Source: Chryseobacterium sp. (GTDB lineage Bacteria; Bacteroidota; Bacteroidia; Flavobacteriales; Weeksellaceae). From it: a stretch of 29,097 bases of DNA. A model generated the notes under the pieces. It saw only the letters and a list, made by a program, of their open reading frames with translations. It had not been told where the DNA came from and searched no databases. Shown piece after piece: positions 1-6,588 of the stretch; position 1 is the stretch's first letter; each line of letters starts with the position of its first letter. Made by a program: the position numbers and the translations under genes. Where the stretch lies: the NCBI GenBank assembly GCA_030146295.1, contig JASLCD010000416.1:1-29097 (forward strand). Reading direction: 5' to 3'.

Positions 1-66
1 ATAGTGTAACGGTAACACTCCGGTTTTTGGTACCGTCATTCGGGGTTCGAATCCCTGTGGGTCTAC
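1..66 (+). tRNA. tRNA-Gln (anticodon UUG), 5' end cut by window edge
   Basis: The D arm, the anticodon loop with TTG, the GGTTCGAATCC T arm and the 3' acceptor strand GGGTCTA are all present. Only the 5' acceptor strand lies outside the window. It differs from the copy at the right edge at two positions: ACAC instead of GCAC in the D arm, and CATT instead of CAGT in the variable loop. The D-arm change keeps pairing, so the gene looks functional. A serine recombinase gene abuts it on the opposite strand, so it is a plausible attachment site. Confidence 0.93.
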
Positions 67-70
67 ATAG

Positions 71-108
71 CAGGAGAAATGATTATTATTATCGTTTCTC
101 CTGTTTTT
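71..108 (+). terminator. Rho-independent terminator after tRNA-Gln
   Basis: CAGGAGAAA (71-79) pairs perfectly with TTTCTCCTG (95-103) across a 15-nt AT-rich loop, and a run of five T follows. It sits five bases after the tRNA. It also lies inside the open frame of the opposing recombinase, so the recombinase C-terminus there is probably host-derived sequence. Confidence 0.8.
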
Positions 109-1635
109 ATTTTGTGATAATCCATTGTTAATCTGAAAGATATAGTGGGCAACAGCATTAATTCTTGTGGTTCGATAATGATTTTCGTCAAATTCAAGTT
201 TTTCAGGAAAAATCGAACCGATAATTTGGCGCTTGACTGCAATATCCCCTTCTTTATAGACTTTCCAGATATTTGTAAGCGTTTCTAATGCTTTTTCCAG
301 TAGCTTTGGTATATCTACTTTATTTTCTATCGGCTTATCATTTAATTGTGTTTCCAGTTTTTCAATCTGCTCTTTATATTCTTTTTTTATTTCAAGATAT
401 TCTTCATCGGTAATTATTTCGGAAAGAAGTTTATTTCTTGCCAGAGAAATCCTTGAATTCAACCTATCTATCTCATCTGATATCTTCTTTCTTTCATCCT
501 GTGGGGCTTTTATAAACTTCTGATAGTTATCCAGAAATACTTTTTCTATAAGCTTTTTTGCAGGCTCAGTCATTTCCAATTGCTTTAATCCTTCTTCAAA
601 AACTGAATTGACTAATTCTGCTCTATGGCGGAATCCACAAGCTGCATTGCAATGATAATAGTAGTATCTGTTATTTCTCCCTTTTGAAGCGCTTGCAGTA
701 ATATTCTTTCCACATTTGGGACATACCAAAAAACCTCGCAATGGAAAATGCTCACCTGAAAGAATTTTAGTATTAGGCCGCTGGAGTCTCCTTTTACCAT
801 CCAGTATTTCTTGCACTCTGTTGAATAGCTCCTCACTAATTAAAGCTTCATGTTGACCCTCTACAAAATGCGCTTCTTCATCTTTGTGTTTTTCTAAAAA
901 TACCTTCCCATAGTATATGGGATTTCTTATTGCCACATGAAAAGATGTTCTACTCACCTTTTTAATTGTTAATTCATTGACTCTTTTTCTGATTTGATTA
1001 GAGGCCAATACCCCTGTTGCAATCTCATTAAAAGCCCAGTTCATTGCTGATGCTTCAGGTTCTTGCAGTACAATATACTTTTCACCATTTTCCCTACTTT
1101 TATTAGCGTAGCCAAATGGTGCTTTTCCCATAACCCTTCCCTCTTTTTTTGCCCTACGCATTCCATAAAATACGTTAAGCGCCCTTCTGTCATTTTCGAC
1201 TTCAGGCGCTGCCAAATAAATTGCGAGCATCATTTTATTTTCGGGAATAGAAAGATCTAAAGGTTGGTCAACAGCCTGTGGTTCTATTCCCAATTTTGCA
1301 AGTGTACTTATCATTTAATAGGCATCCCCTGCATTACGACTAAAACGGTCCCATTTAGTAAATAGAATAAGGTTTGTCTTACAACTTTTCTTTTTAAGTG
1401 TAGTTAAAAGTCTTATCCAGCCGGGGCGGTTAAATGATTTTGCGGAATGGTCTTCGTAGATGATTTGTCCAATAGAGATATTGTTAGAGGAACAATATTT
1501 TTTTAAACGATCTTCCTGATCTCTTTGTGAATATCCTTTATCTGCTTGTTCATCAGTAGAAACACGGATGTATAAATCTGCTACCTTCATAATTTTCATG
1601 TTTAGTAAATATTAGAGGATAGCTTTAGAAATACA

Positions 1636-1797
1636 TTATTCAGAACCAAAGTACTGTCTAATAACAGCCAAGGTAAGAGCGTACAGAAAGTCCATGACCA
1701 ATCCTGCTTCTTCCTCGGTTATTTCCACGCCTTCGTTTTGAAAGAATTCTATCACCTCCTCAATGGGTATTTTTTTTATTTTCTTATCCTCCAGCAC
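1636..1797 (-). CDS. Small hypothetical protein preceding the recombinase
   Basis: An open frame of 53 codons begins at a GTG (1797) and stops at TAA (1636-1638), 36 bases before the recombinase start. An in-frame TGA lies five codons upstream of the GTG. The predicted peptide is acidic in the middle (EVIEFFQNEGVEITEEEAG) and ends in a hydrophobic helix (LVMDFLYALTLAVIRQYF). Similar small proteins occur beside recombinases in Bacteroidota mobile elements, but I cannot name a family. The non-ATG start lowers certainty. It is probably cotranscribed with the recombinase. Confidence 0.55.
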   Translation of the reverse strand: MLEDKKIKKIPIEEVIEFFQNEGVEITEEEAGLVMDFLYALTLAVIRQYFGSE

Positions 1798-1812
1798 TCT
1801 GTATAAATTTCA

Positions 1813-1849
1813 AATAAAATTATTAGCGAAATTGAATAATAATTTTATT
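1813..1849. repeat. Perfect 12-bp inverted repeat (hairpin or operator)
   Basis: AATAAAATTATT at 1813-1824 is the exact reverse complement of AATAATTTTATT at 1838-1849, with 13 bases between. It is entirely A/T. It lies just upstream of the small protein and recombinase, and downstream of the putative guide RNA. It could be an operator, a weak terminator or an att-related site; the sequence does not decide. Confidence 0.45.
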
Positions 1850-2132
1850 CGGCTTTGAAGGAATATCTATGTCTTTTAATGGCTTTATTTAAAAGCTAGT
1901 ATTTTCCGTCCACAAAAGAATCGGAGGTTCCACCTTATGTACATTTCAATTGGATTATTATCCATCTACAGCCATGAAGAAATTTTAATCAATCTCTTCC
2001 TTTATTCAGGTAAAGTAAATTTCTCCTAATTATACTTATCATCTAATCAATAGCTAAGCCTCTTGCTTTATTCCCAACATTTCTCTAAAGCATTTTTATG
2101 TTTCTTCTCTGATGTATTGTCTTTCCATATCA
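1850..2132. other. Gene-free stretch between recombinase module and guide RNA
   Basis: I see no convincing coding frame, RNA gene or array of repeats here. It is AT-rich. If the guide RNA transcript continues past its T-run, this would be its 3' trailer. Confidence 0.4.
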
Positions 2133-2237
2133 TATATATAAAAAAGAGCCCACGCCGTTGTATATACAGTAAGTATTTAGTGAGTGTTTCAAGACCTCAC
2201 CCTGCGGGTGTACAAGCACCCTCAATATTTTTTTCAA
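2133..2237 (-). ncRNA. Putative guide RNA of the dCas12f-like protein
   Basis: This is the minus-strand sequence directly after the Cas12f-like stop codon, where TnpB and Cas12f-like genes often carry their guide RNA. Visible structure, in transcript order: a hairpin CACCC/GGGTG (2217-2221 with 2206-2210, minus-strand GGGTG-loop-CACCC), then GTGAG/CTCAC (2196-2200 with 2180-2184, 11-nt loop), then a linker ending GTATATACAAC. The CAAC end resembles the 3' end of Cas12f crRNA repeats. Next comes the GC-rich CGGCGTGGGCTCT (2157 down to 2145), followed by six T counting its last base. I read the GC-rich part as the guide and the T-run as the likely RNA end, which would make the guide short. That segment recurs upstream of the sigma gene. 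The 5' end may lie inside the protein gene. Boundaries are inferred. Confidence 0.6.
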
Positions 2238-3332
2238 CTATCCAATGATTAATTCGATACCAGCTTTTTCTGCTTTATATTTTATTTTAGTCTGTAATTC
2301 ATAATAGCTCCAATTGCGTAGCACAAATTCAATATCTTTTGCAATACCAATTTTATCTTCCTGATTTTTAAGAACAAGTGTGCCTGCCTGCTGGCGGATG
2401 CAAAAATCTATCAGCTGCCGACTGTACACATGAAGCCGATGACTTACATATTTGCTTTCCAGATTCTCTGTTTTATAAAGTGCTTTCTGTTTGCGTTTGG
2501 CTCCATTTCCTGAACGGGCATAGACTACACCGTCTTGAAGTCTTTTTTGACTTGCCTGAATTGCGAGCCTGCGATACAAAAACTCTTCTTTTGAGCCAAT
2601 ATTGATTCGCACATTGCCAGCTTTTGCAACTATTGGATGTTCCAGAGACAAGGATGCTTCAGCAATAATTTCGGGTTTTAAAAGATGTTCTTCTTTTTCA
2701 AATTCAAATACTGCGAACCAATAGATTTTCCTGTCTTTCAATTGGATCTGTGATGTACAAAGCTTTATTTCATCCCTTAAAAGGCGCTCCATTATAAGGC
2801 GCTTATCGGAGAAGTCTCTGCCTAAATACGTTTTAACCGGAATAGCAAACATGTTGAAGCAAAATGCTTTTTTTTCAGGATCATATCTCATTTTGCTGAT
2901 GCATTTAATCGGAAGTGGGATTGGAATGTCTCTTTTATAATTTCTAAGTGATTTTGTTCCCTGCCAATAATCGGCTTTGTTTTTAGAGAAAGTTGATTGA
3001 ATTGTATTGTTAAGGCTTCCCAGAATATCTGTCGGGATTTCCCCTTTGAATCGGTCAAAGACCATTCTTGCTGTGCTGTTTGTTTTCGCACGGTCAAACA
3101 TTCCCATCTGATCTTTTTTTTCATCAGCTAACTTGTATTGTATTTCTTCGGTGAGGTAAAAGAAATCTTTGATCATTTCCTGAACATACAAATGGGAAGC
3201 TATTAAGTTTGCCGCTCGGAAACAGCGGTTCTGATACCGATAAAGTTTTTCCAAGATTTCTTTTTTTTGATCGGATGGAACATCGATCAATAACTGAATT
3301 TTTCGGGTCAGTGTTATTGTGGATTTTTCCAT
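2238..3332 (-). CDS. Nuclease-dead TnpB/Cas12f-like RNA-guided protein (dCas12f)
   Basis: This 364-residue protein has the architecture of TnpB/Cas12f. It has an N-terminal helical and beta-barrel part (about 1-220), then a RuvC-like core with family landmarks: RINIGSKEEFLYRR (242-255), an ASQKRLQ helix, a basic AKRKQKAL stretch, and RNWSYYELQTKIKYKAEKAGIE (339-360). All nuclease positions are gone. The RuvC-I Asp of the usual G-x-D-L-G-I-x-x-P motif aligns with Ser227 (EASLSLEHP). The RuvC-II Glu of VLEDL is Lys322 (VLKNQ). The protein ends at 364, before the zinc finger and RuvC-III Asp. It should therefore bind RNA and DNA without cutting. Its ATG follows the sigma gene stop by one base (TGA-T-ATG), so the two are translationally coupled. 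This matches the dCas12f plus sigmaE pairing known in Bacteroidota, in which the complex recruits RNA polymerase to guide-matched DNA. A TnpB-like repressor (TldR-like) is the alternative, but the sigma partner favours activation. Confidence 0.85.
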   Translation of the reverse strand: MEKSTITLTRKIQLLIDVPSDQKKEILEKLYRYQNRCFRAANLIASHLYVQEMIKDFFYLTEEIQYKLADEKKDQMGMFDRAKTNSTARMVFDRFKGEIPTDILGSLNNTIQSTFSKNKADYWQGTKSLRNYKRDIPIPLPIKCISKMRYDPEKKAFCFNMFAIPVKTYLGRDFSDKRLIMERLLRDEIKLCTSQIQLKDRKIYWFAVFEFEKEEHLLKPEIIAEASLSLEHPIVAKAGNVRINIGSKEEFLYRRLAIQASQKRLQDGVVYARSGNGAKRKQKALYKTENLESKYVSHRLHVYSRQLIDFCIRQQAGTLVLKNQEDKIGIAKDIEFVLRNWSYYELQTKIKYKAEKAGIELIIG

Positions 3333-3333
3333 A

Positions 3334-4149
3334 TCAAGTAATTATTTCAGAGTTGTTTCGATTCTGTAAATATTGATAGGCATAAAGAAACTTCTGGTGA
3401 ACTTCTTTTTCAGAAAGTTTCAGTTCTCGTGCAATGAGAGCAAAAGAAGATTTCTGTTCAAATCTTCTATTTATAATGTCGAGTTGCTGACTACTGAGTT
3501 TTTCAGTTTGCTCTTTATTACCGAAAGCTTTTTCCACTGGATGTTCTAAAGAACTTCTATTAAGAATTTTCCGAAGATCATTTATAGCTCTGCTCACCTC
3601 ATTGCTGATGCCTGTCACACTACTTCCCATTGCTTCTGCGATTGGTTTGTATTGAAAACCATATTCAAGACAAAGTTCAATAAGGTGTTTTCTTTTGGGA
3701 TCGAGTACGTTTACAACCTTTTTAACTTCATCAAATTTCTTTTGTTCAGATTCCTGATTGAGAAGATTCTCTTTATCATTCTGGGGATCAAAACCTATAA
3801 GATAATCCTGATAGTTCTCAAAACTTTCAAGTGATGCCGTTAAGCGTGCGAATTTATTTTTCGGAGCAGTAAAATATGATATACAGTCTCTTTTTAAAAC
3901 AAACCTTAGAAAGCCAAGAATATGATTCGGAGTTTCAATAGAATCACGATGTAGCCAAAGTTTGAGAAATGTATCCTGAACAAGCGTTTCTACCACAAAA
4001 TCATCCTCAAGCATTTGTCTTCCGAGCCACAAAAGAAGTCTTTTGTAACGTAAATATATATGTTCTAAAGAGGTCGGATTACCTTTTTTCAGCAGTTCAT
4101 ATAGCTGATGATCGGTGGGCATGCGGGGCAAAGAGTCTGTTCTTTTCAT
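3334..4149 (-). CDS. ECF-type RNA polymerase sigma factor paired with dCas12f
   Basis: The 271-residue protein has a sigma region 2 (about 17-95, with LVQDTFLKLWLHRD) and a sigma region 4 helix-turn-helix (about 143-197, LDPKRKHLIELCLEYG then YKPIAEAMGSSVTGISNEVSRAI). It has an unusual extra C-terminal segment (about 200-271) that looks like another helix-turn-helix (LSSQQLDIINRRF, ALIARELKLSEKEV). Ordinary ECF factors are nearer 170-200 residues, so the extension may be the dCas12f contact or a DNA-reading module; that is inference. No anti-sigma gene is adjacent, unlike SusCD-type ECF loci. It is the first gene of the operon with dCas12f. The 281-bp leader upstream holds a structured hairpin, the guide-matching 13-mer and a promoter. 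Confidence 0.88.
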   Translation of the reverse strand: MKRTDSLPRMPTDHQLYELLKKGNPTSLEHIYLRYKRLLLWLGRQMLEDDFVVETLVQDTFLKLWLHRDSIETPNHILGFLRFVLKRDCISYFTAPKNKFARLTASLESFENYQDYLIGFDPQNDKENLLNQESEQKKFDEVKKVVNVLDPKRKHLIELCLEYGFQYKPIAEAMGSSVTGISNEVSRAINDLRKILNRSSLEHPVEKAFGNKEQTEKLSSQQLDIINRRFEQKSSFALIARELKLSEKEVHQKFLYAYQYLQNRNNSEIIT

Positions 4150-4275
4150 AGCAGTATATTTTAGCTAATTTATTGCTGGAAGGAACTGCTTCGATCAATA
4201 AGATGAATTCTTTGCATCAAAACGCTAACTCAACTACATCTTGCCTAAAAGAAAAGGCGTGGAACTCAACTTATA

Positions 4276-4383
4276 GCATTAGAGGCACTGGTATACCCGT
4301 GTACGATAAGAGAGCCCACGCCGCGGTCGTGAGCAAATTTACTTATCTTCTCGTACACATAAAAATTACCAGTTTTCTAATGC
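4276..4383. other. Long nested hairpin in the sigma-dCas12f leader
   Basis: Five sets of complementary segments nest in order: GCATTAG/CTAATGC (4276-4282, 4377-4383), CTGGTA/TACCAG (4288-4293, 4367-4372), GTGTACGA/TCGTACAC (4299-4306, 4351-4358), ATAAG/CTTAT (4306-4310, 4342-4346) and GCCCACG/CGTGAGC (4314-4320, 4328-4334, one G-T pair). The first four are perfect. The result is a 108-nt interrupted stem. It may be a leader RNA, a separate small RNA on either strand, or a DNA cruciform. The guide-matching 13-mer sits in its apical stem. Evenly spaced internal loops suggest selection for RNA structure. Confidence 0.65.
4311..4323 (-). promoter_or_regulatory. Guide-matching site (candidate dCas12f-sigma target)
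   Basis: The minus strand reads CGGCGTGGGCTCT, identical over 13 nt to the GC-rich end of the putative guide RNA (2157 down to 2145). Identity stops at the guide's T-run. The target base just 5' of the match is G, compatible with the minimal 5'-G TAM that I recall being reported for dCas12f-sigma systems. The site points toward the sigma gene, whose start is 162 bp downstream, so positive autoregulation is a natural reading. That it is a real target is inference. Confidence 0.5.
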
Positions 4384-4446
4384 GAGATTCTAAGCAATTG
4401 CTTCAATATTTTTAATTCTATTGGAATAATTGCATTGTGTTATTCG

Positions 4447-4477
4447 CAAATATACTAAAATTAACAATGTAATCCAA
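4447..4477 (-). promoter_or_regulatory. Bacteroidota-type promoter for the sigma-dCas12f operon
   Basis: On the minus strand TTG (4477-4475), 20 bases, then TATATTTG (4454-4447) matches the TTG-N19/20-TAnnTTTG consensus. Transcription would begin near 4440 and run through the hairpin into the sigma gene. The -33 element lies in the centre of the palindrome at 4466-4489. Confidence 0.65.
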
Positions 4478-4489
4478 ATGGATTACATT
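4466..4489. promoter_or_regulatory. Perfect palindromic operator between XRE regulator and sigma operon
   Basis: AATGTAATCC, a 4-base spacer AAAT, then GGATTACATT form a perfect 10-bp inverted repeat. It covers the -33 box of the leftward promoter and lies 30 bp upstream of the XRE regulator start. A dimeric repressor bound here would block the leftward promoter. The XRE protein is the obvious candidate, by position only. Confidence 0.65.
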
Positions 4490-4519
4490 AAAGTTATGAT
4501 TTTTTTGCAAAATTGCGTT

Positions 4520-4762
4520 ATGGCTGGACTCAACGAAGAAGATATATTGCTAAAAAATAAAATCGCTGATAGAATTAAGTTTCTTAGAGCTAATACTGGT
4601 TTGTCCCAATCTGAATTTTCTAAAAAATATGAAATTGACAGACAAATATTAAATCGTTGGGAAAGTAAAAGCAATAAAAGAGGATTGACCATTTATACAA
4701 TAGCAAAATTCTGCAATCTCGTAGGAATTTCTTTAAAGGACTTTTTTGATTTTGATGCATAA
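4520..4762 (+). CDS. XRE-family helix-turn-helix regulator
   Basis: From the ATG at 4520 the protein has 80 residues (MAGLNEEDILLKNKIADRIK...). It contains one lambda-Cro/CI-type HTH: RIKFLRANTGLSQSEFSKKYEIDRQILNRWESK followed by the typical TIYTIAKFCNLVGISLKDFF end. Longer in-frame starts exist (4430, 4478, 4496). The 4478 start falls inside the operator palindrome and 4430 would span it, so I prefer 4520, just before the conserved domain. It is divergent from the sigma-dCas12f operon and is its likely regulator and an autoregulator. Confidence 0.8.
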   Translation: MAGLNEEDILLKNKIADRIKFLRANTGLSQSEFSKKYEIDRQILNRWESKSNKRGLTIYTIAKFCNLVGISLKDFFDFDA

Positions 4763-5090
4763 GAGAATAGAAAATTACTCTTGAACAATTTTTATAATAA
4801 ATGAGAGTATTTGGGGTTTAAGTAATAAAGTGGTTAAAACAGTGCTTAGATGTGCCTTTTTCCAAAGAATTTGGAGTTCTTACCCTAATTCCGGGACGAC
4901 TAATATATTTTTCAAAAGAAAAAGGAAAAAAAGAAAGCCAAAATTCATTATGGAAGATTTTAAAAAGCAAGTTGATGATGAAAAATACTACCTGCAGGTG
5001 GAGATTTTTTATCATATCTTTTGGACTTGAACTTGTCTTTTAAAAATCTGAAACAATACCTTTGTTTTCTTTTATGAATTTTTATCAGTT
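4763..5090. other. Gene-free stretch between XRE regulator and relaxase
   Basis: Several short frames of 60-66 codons overlap here on both strands. None has recognisable motifs or a consistent reading, and they probably represent decayed sequence. A palindromic CCTGCAGG occurs near 4991. I see no RNA gene. Confidence 0.4.
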
Positions 5091-6296
5091 CTACTGTGAC
5101 CTTTTTATCTTTTTTCTTTTTTGTTGAACCGGAACATCTTCGGTATTATATTGTACCCCATGATTATCAAAATTCAATAATGAAAAGATTTCTAAACTGC
5201 TGTCAGGATTTTTAAAAATCTCCTCCAGTGATGAAAAAGGAATATTATTTTCTTCAGAAACTTTTTTACAAATATTATCAACTATTGCTATTATTTTTTC
5301 TTTGGTTGTATCAAATAATTTAGGCTGTTTAAATTTTTCAAACTGTATGGCTTTTATAATGGTATCTTTCACTGAATTGAAATAAATATCCTTTTCATTT
5401 GTATATGCTGTGATGTTAGACAGAATACCAGACAGTTTGTTTTTTAATAGTGAAACTTCTTTGGTTAACTTGATATTCTTTTGTTGAAGCTCAGTAATTA
5501 TTTTAGTTTTGGATTGAAGAATTTCTTTATTTTTAAGCAGTTCTGTATTATATGATTTAAAAACTCTCCCGTAGTTTTCAATCGTTTTATCTGTTTTGAT
5601 CTTACTAAATCCTAAAAAGTCATTTTCTTTTATGATAAGATGTTCAAACTTTTTAGAATTGAACTCTGTCTTCATTTCAGTTATTCTATTGTTTAGCAAC
5701 AAAAGCTCTTCTTCTTTTTTTTGAATTTTAAATTCTATGGCTTCAAGCCGTCCTTTAGATCTTGAAACACCCCTATCCATTTCTAAACATTCAGCGGTAA
5801 TATCCTGCATTTTTGAATAGTGAAATGATTGATGCTTCAACGTTTTTCCCGTTTCTAAATCCTGCCAGTCAGCTACTAAATGAGCATGAAAATTGGGTTT
5901 CCATTCTTTAGAGTCTTTATCGTAATGTCCTTCATCCCTATGAATGGCAATTTGAAAAATTCTTATTCCCAGTTCTTCTTCAAGCCTTTTAGAAAGCTTA
6001 TGCAAATCCCGCATCGTTGTATTTTCTTTAATTACAACTACAGCTTCACGAATGGGCAATGCATTTTTCTGTAACTTTCTTCCAGACTTTTCTTTACAAT
6101 AGGCTTCTATCGACCTAGATCTGTCTGAAATCTTATCTCCTACCCAGTATTCATTTTTTCTGGTAAGATCCTTTTTTATATAATCGAAGGTTTTTCTTCT
6201 GAAATTGTGCGCTTCGGAATCTGTTTTGACTGCCTTAAAATTGATAGAGGTTTTCACGGTAATAAAATAATTCACATAATCATTATCAATAGACAA
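5091..6296 (-). CDS. MobV-like relaxase / mobilization protein (Pre/Mob family)
   Basis: The protein of up to 401 residues resembles plasmid-recombination/mobilization enzymes. It has an N-terminal FKAVKTDSEAHN region, an AVVVIKENTT strand (85-94), and the metal-binding motifs HRDEGH (119-124) and PNFHAHLVADW (134-144). Relaxases of this type nick DNA at oriT and pilot a strand during conjugal mobilization. The rest (about 185-300) is a coiled coil, then a charged tail. The frame opens with TTG at 6296, inside an inverted repeat. A GTG at 6275, directly before NYFITVKTS, is the more conventional start, so the N-terminus is uncertain. No conjugation genes are nearby; it would be mobilized in trans. 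Confidence 0.78.
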   Translation of the reverse strand: MSIDNDYVNYFITVKTSINFKAVKTDSEAHNFRRKTFDYIKKDLTRKNEYWVGDKISDRSRSIEAYCKEKSGRKLQKNALPIREAVVVIKENTTMRDLHKLSKRLEEELGIRIFQIAIHRDEGHYDKDSKEWKPNFHAHLVADWQDLETGKTLKHQSFHYSKMQDITAECLEMDRGVSRSKGRLEAIEFKIQKKEEELLLLNNRITEMKTEFNSKKFEHLIIKENDFLGFSKIKTDKTIENYGRVFKSYNTELLKNKEILQSKTKIITELQQKNIKLTKEVSLLKNKLSGILSNITAYTNEKDIYFNSVKDTIIKAIQFEKFKQPKLFDTTKEKIIAIVDNICKKVSEENNIPFSSLEEIFKNPDSSLEIFSLLNFDNHGVQYNTEDVPVQQKRKKIKRSQ

Positions 6297-6335
6297 TAAG
6301 ACTTATTGGGCTTCAATTTTCACTTATTGGCTTAA
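6294..6335. repeat. Inverted and direct repeats at the relaxase start (candidate oriT)
   Basis: CAATAAG-A-CTTATTG (6294-6308) is a perfect 7-bp inverted repeat. The motif ACTTATTGG then recurs as a direct repeat (6301-6309 and 6322-6330), each copy followed by CTT. MobV relaxases usually have an origin with such repeats just upstream of the gene, so this is the best oriT candidate. It could equally be an operator. Confidence 0.4.
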
Positions 6336-6350
6336 TAAACAAATTAAAAA

Positions 6351-6381
6351 ATAAATCCACATCATGCAGATGTGGATTTAT
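6351..6381. terminator. Perfect 13-bp hairpin, probable bidirectional terminator
   Basis: ATAAATCCACATC pairs fully with GATGTGGATTTAT around a 5-nt loop. A/T runs flank both sides. It sits upstream of the relaxase and heads a cluster of three hairpins. Confidence 0.6.
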
Positions 6382-6430
6382 AGCTTAATGAAATTAAGCT
6401 TTTAGGTCACAAACCCTGAGTGGCCTTTTA
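6382..6430 (+). terminator. Two further tandem hairpins with T tails
   Basis: AGCTTAAT-GAA-ATTAAGCT (6382-6400) is followed at once by TTTTA. Then AGGTCAC/GTGGCCT (6404-6410, 6420-6426) runs into TTTTATTT. With the previous hairpin these make three consecutive stem-loops in 75 bp, consistent with strong insulation of the mobile module. Confidence 0.5.
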
Positions 6431-6588
6431 TTTCTTTCTATATAGAAGTGCTAATATTTCTCTTAGTCTGTTCATTAACAAACAAGCTAAAGCGCAAGGT
6501 TTACTTTATACAAATTCAAAAGTACATTGGACTGAACGATTACATAAACAGTATTAAAATTAAGAATTATTCGTTTTTATCTGTCGTT

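Larger units (their letters stand above)
1..1599 (-). pseudogene. Large serine recombinase/integrase, interrupted by one in-frame TAA
   Basis: The frame starts at 1599 and encodes a resolvase-type catalytic domain with the nucleophile Ser14 in YIRVSTDEQ and the KWDRFSRNAGDAY motif. It then meets TAA at 1315-1317, where homologues would have Glu (GDAY-stop-MISTL, so GAA to TAA). The same frame stays open afterwards. It gives the recombinase domain (PEVENDRRA), a zinc ribbon with four Cys (CPKCG and HCNAAC) near 640-720, and a coiled coil. No stop occurs before the window edge: the frame reads through the tRNA terminator and antisense through tRNA-Gln. Large serine recombinases of about 510 residues integrate and excise mobile elements. 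A single substitution suggests recent inactivation, a sequencing error, or tolerated readthrough. ATG at 1590 is an alternative start. Confidence 0.85.

Noticed and set aside
4276..4383. Integron attC site
   Set aside because: The hairpin lacks the RYYYAAC/GTTRRRY core sites, and there is no integron integrase nearby.
2133..4430. CRISPR array
   Set aside because: Only one 13-nt segment is shared, with different flanks. There are no regularly spaced repeats and no cas1 or cas2.
4818..5043. Three overlapping 60-66 codon frames on both strands
   Set aside because: They shadow one another, show no motifs, and have no consistent start or neighbour logic.
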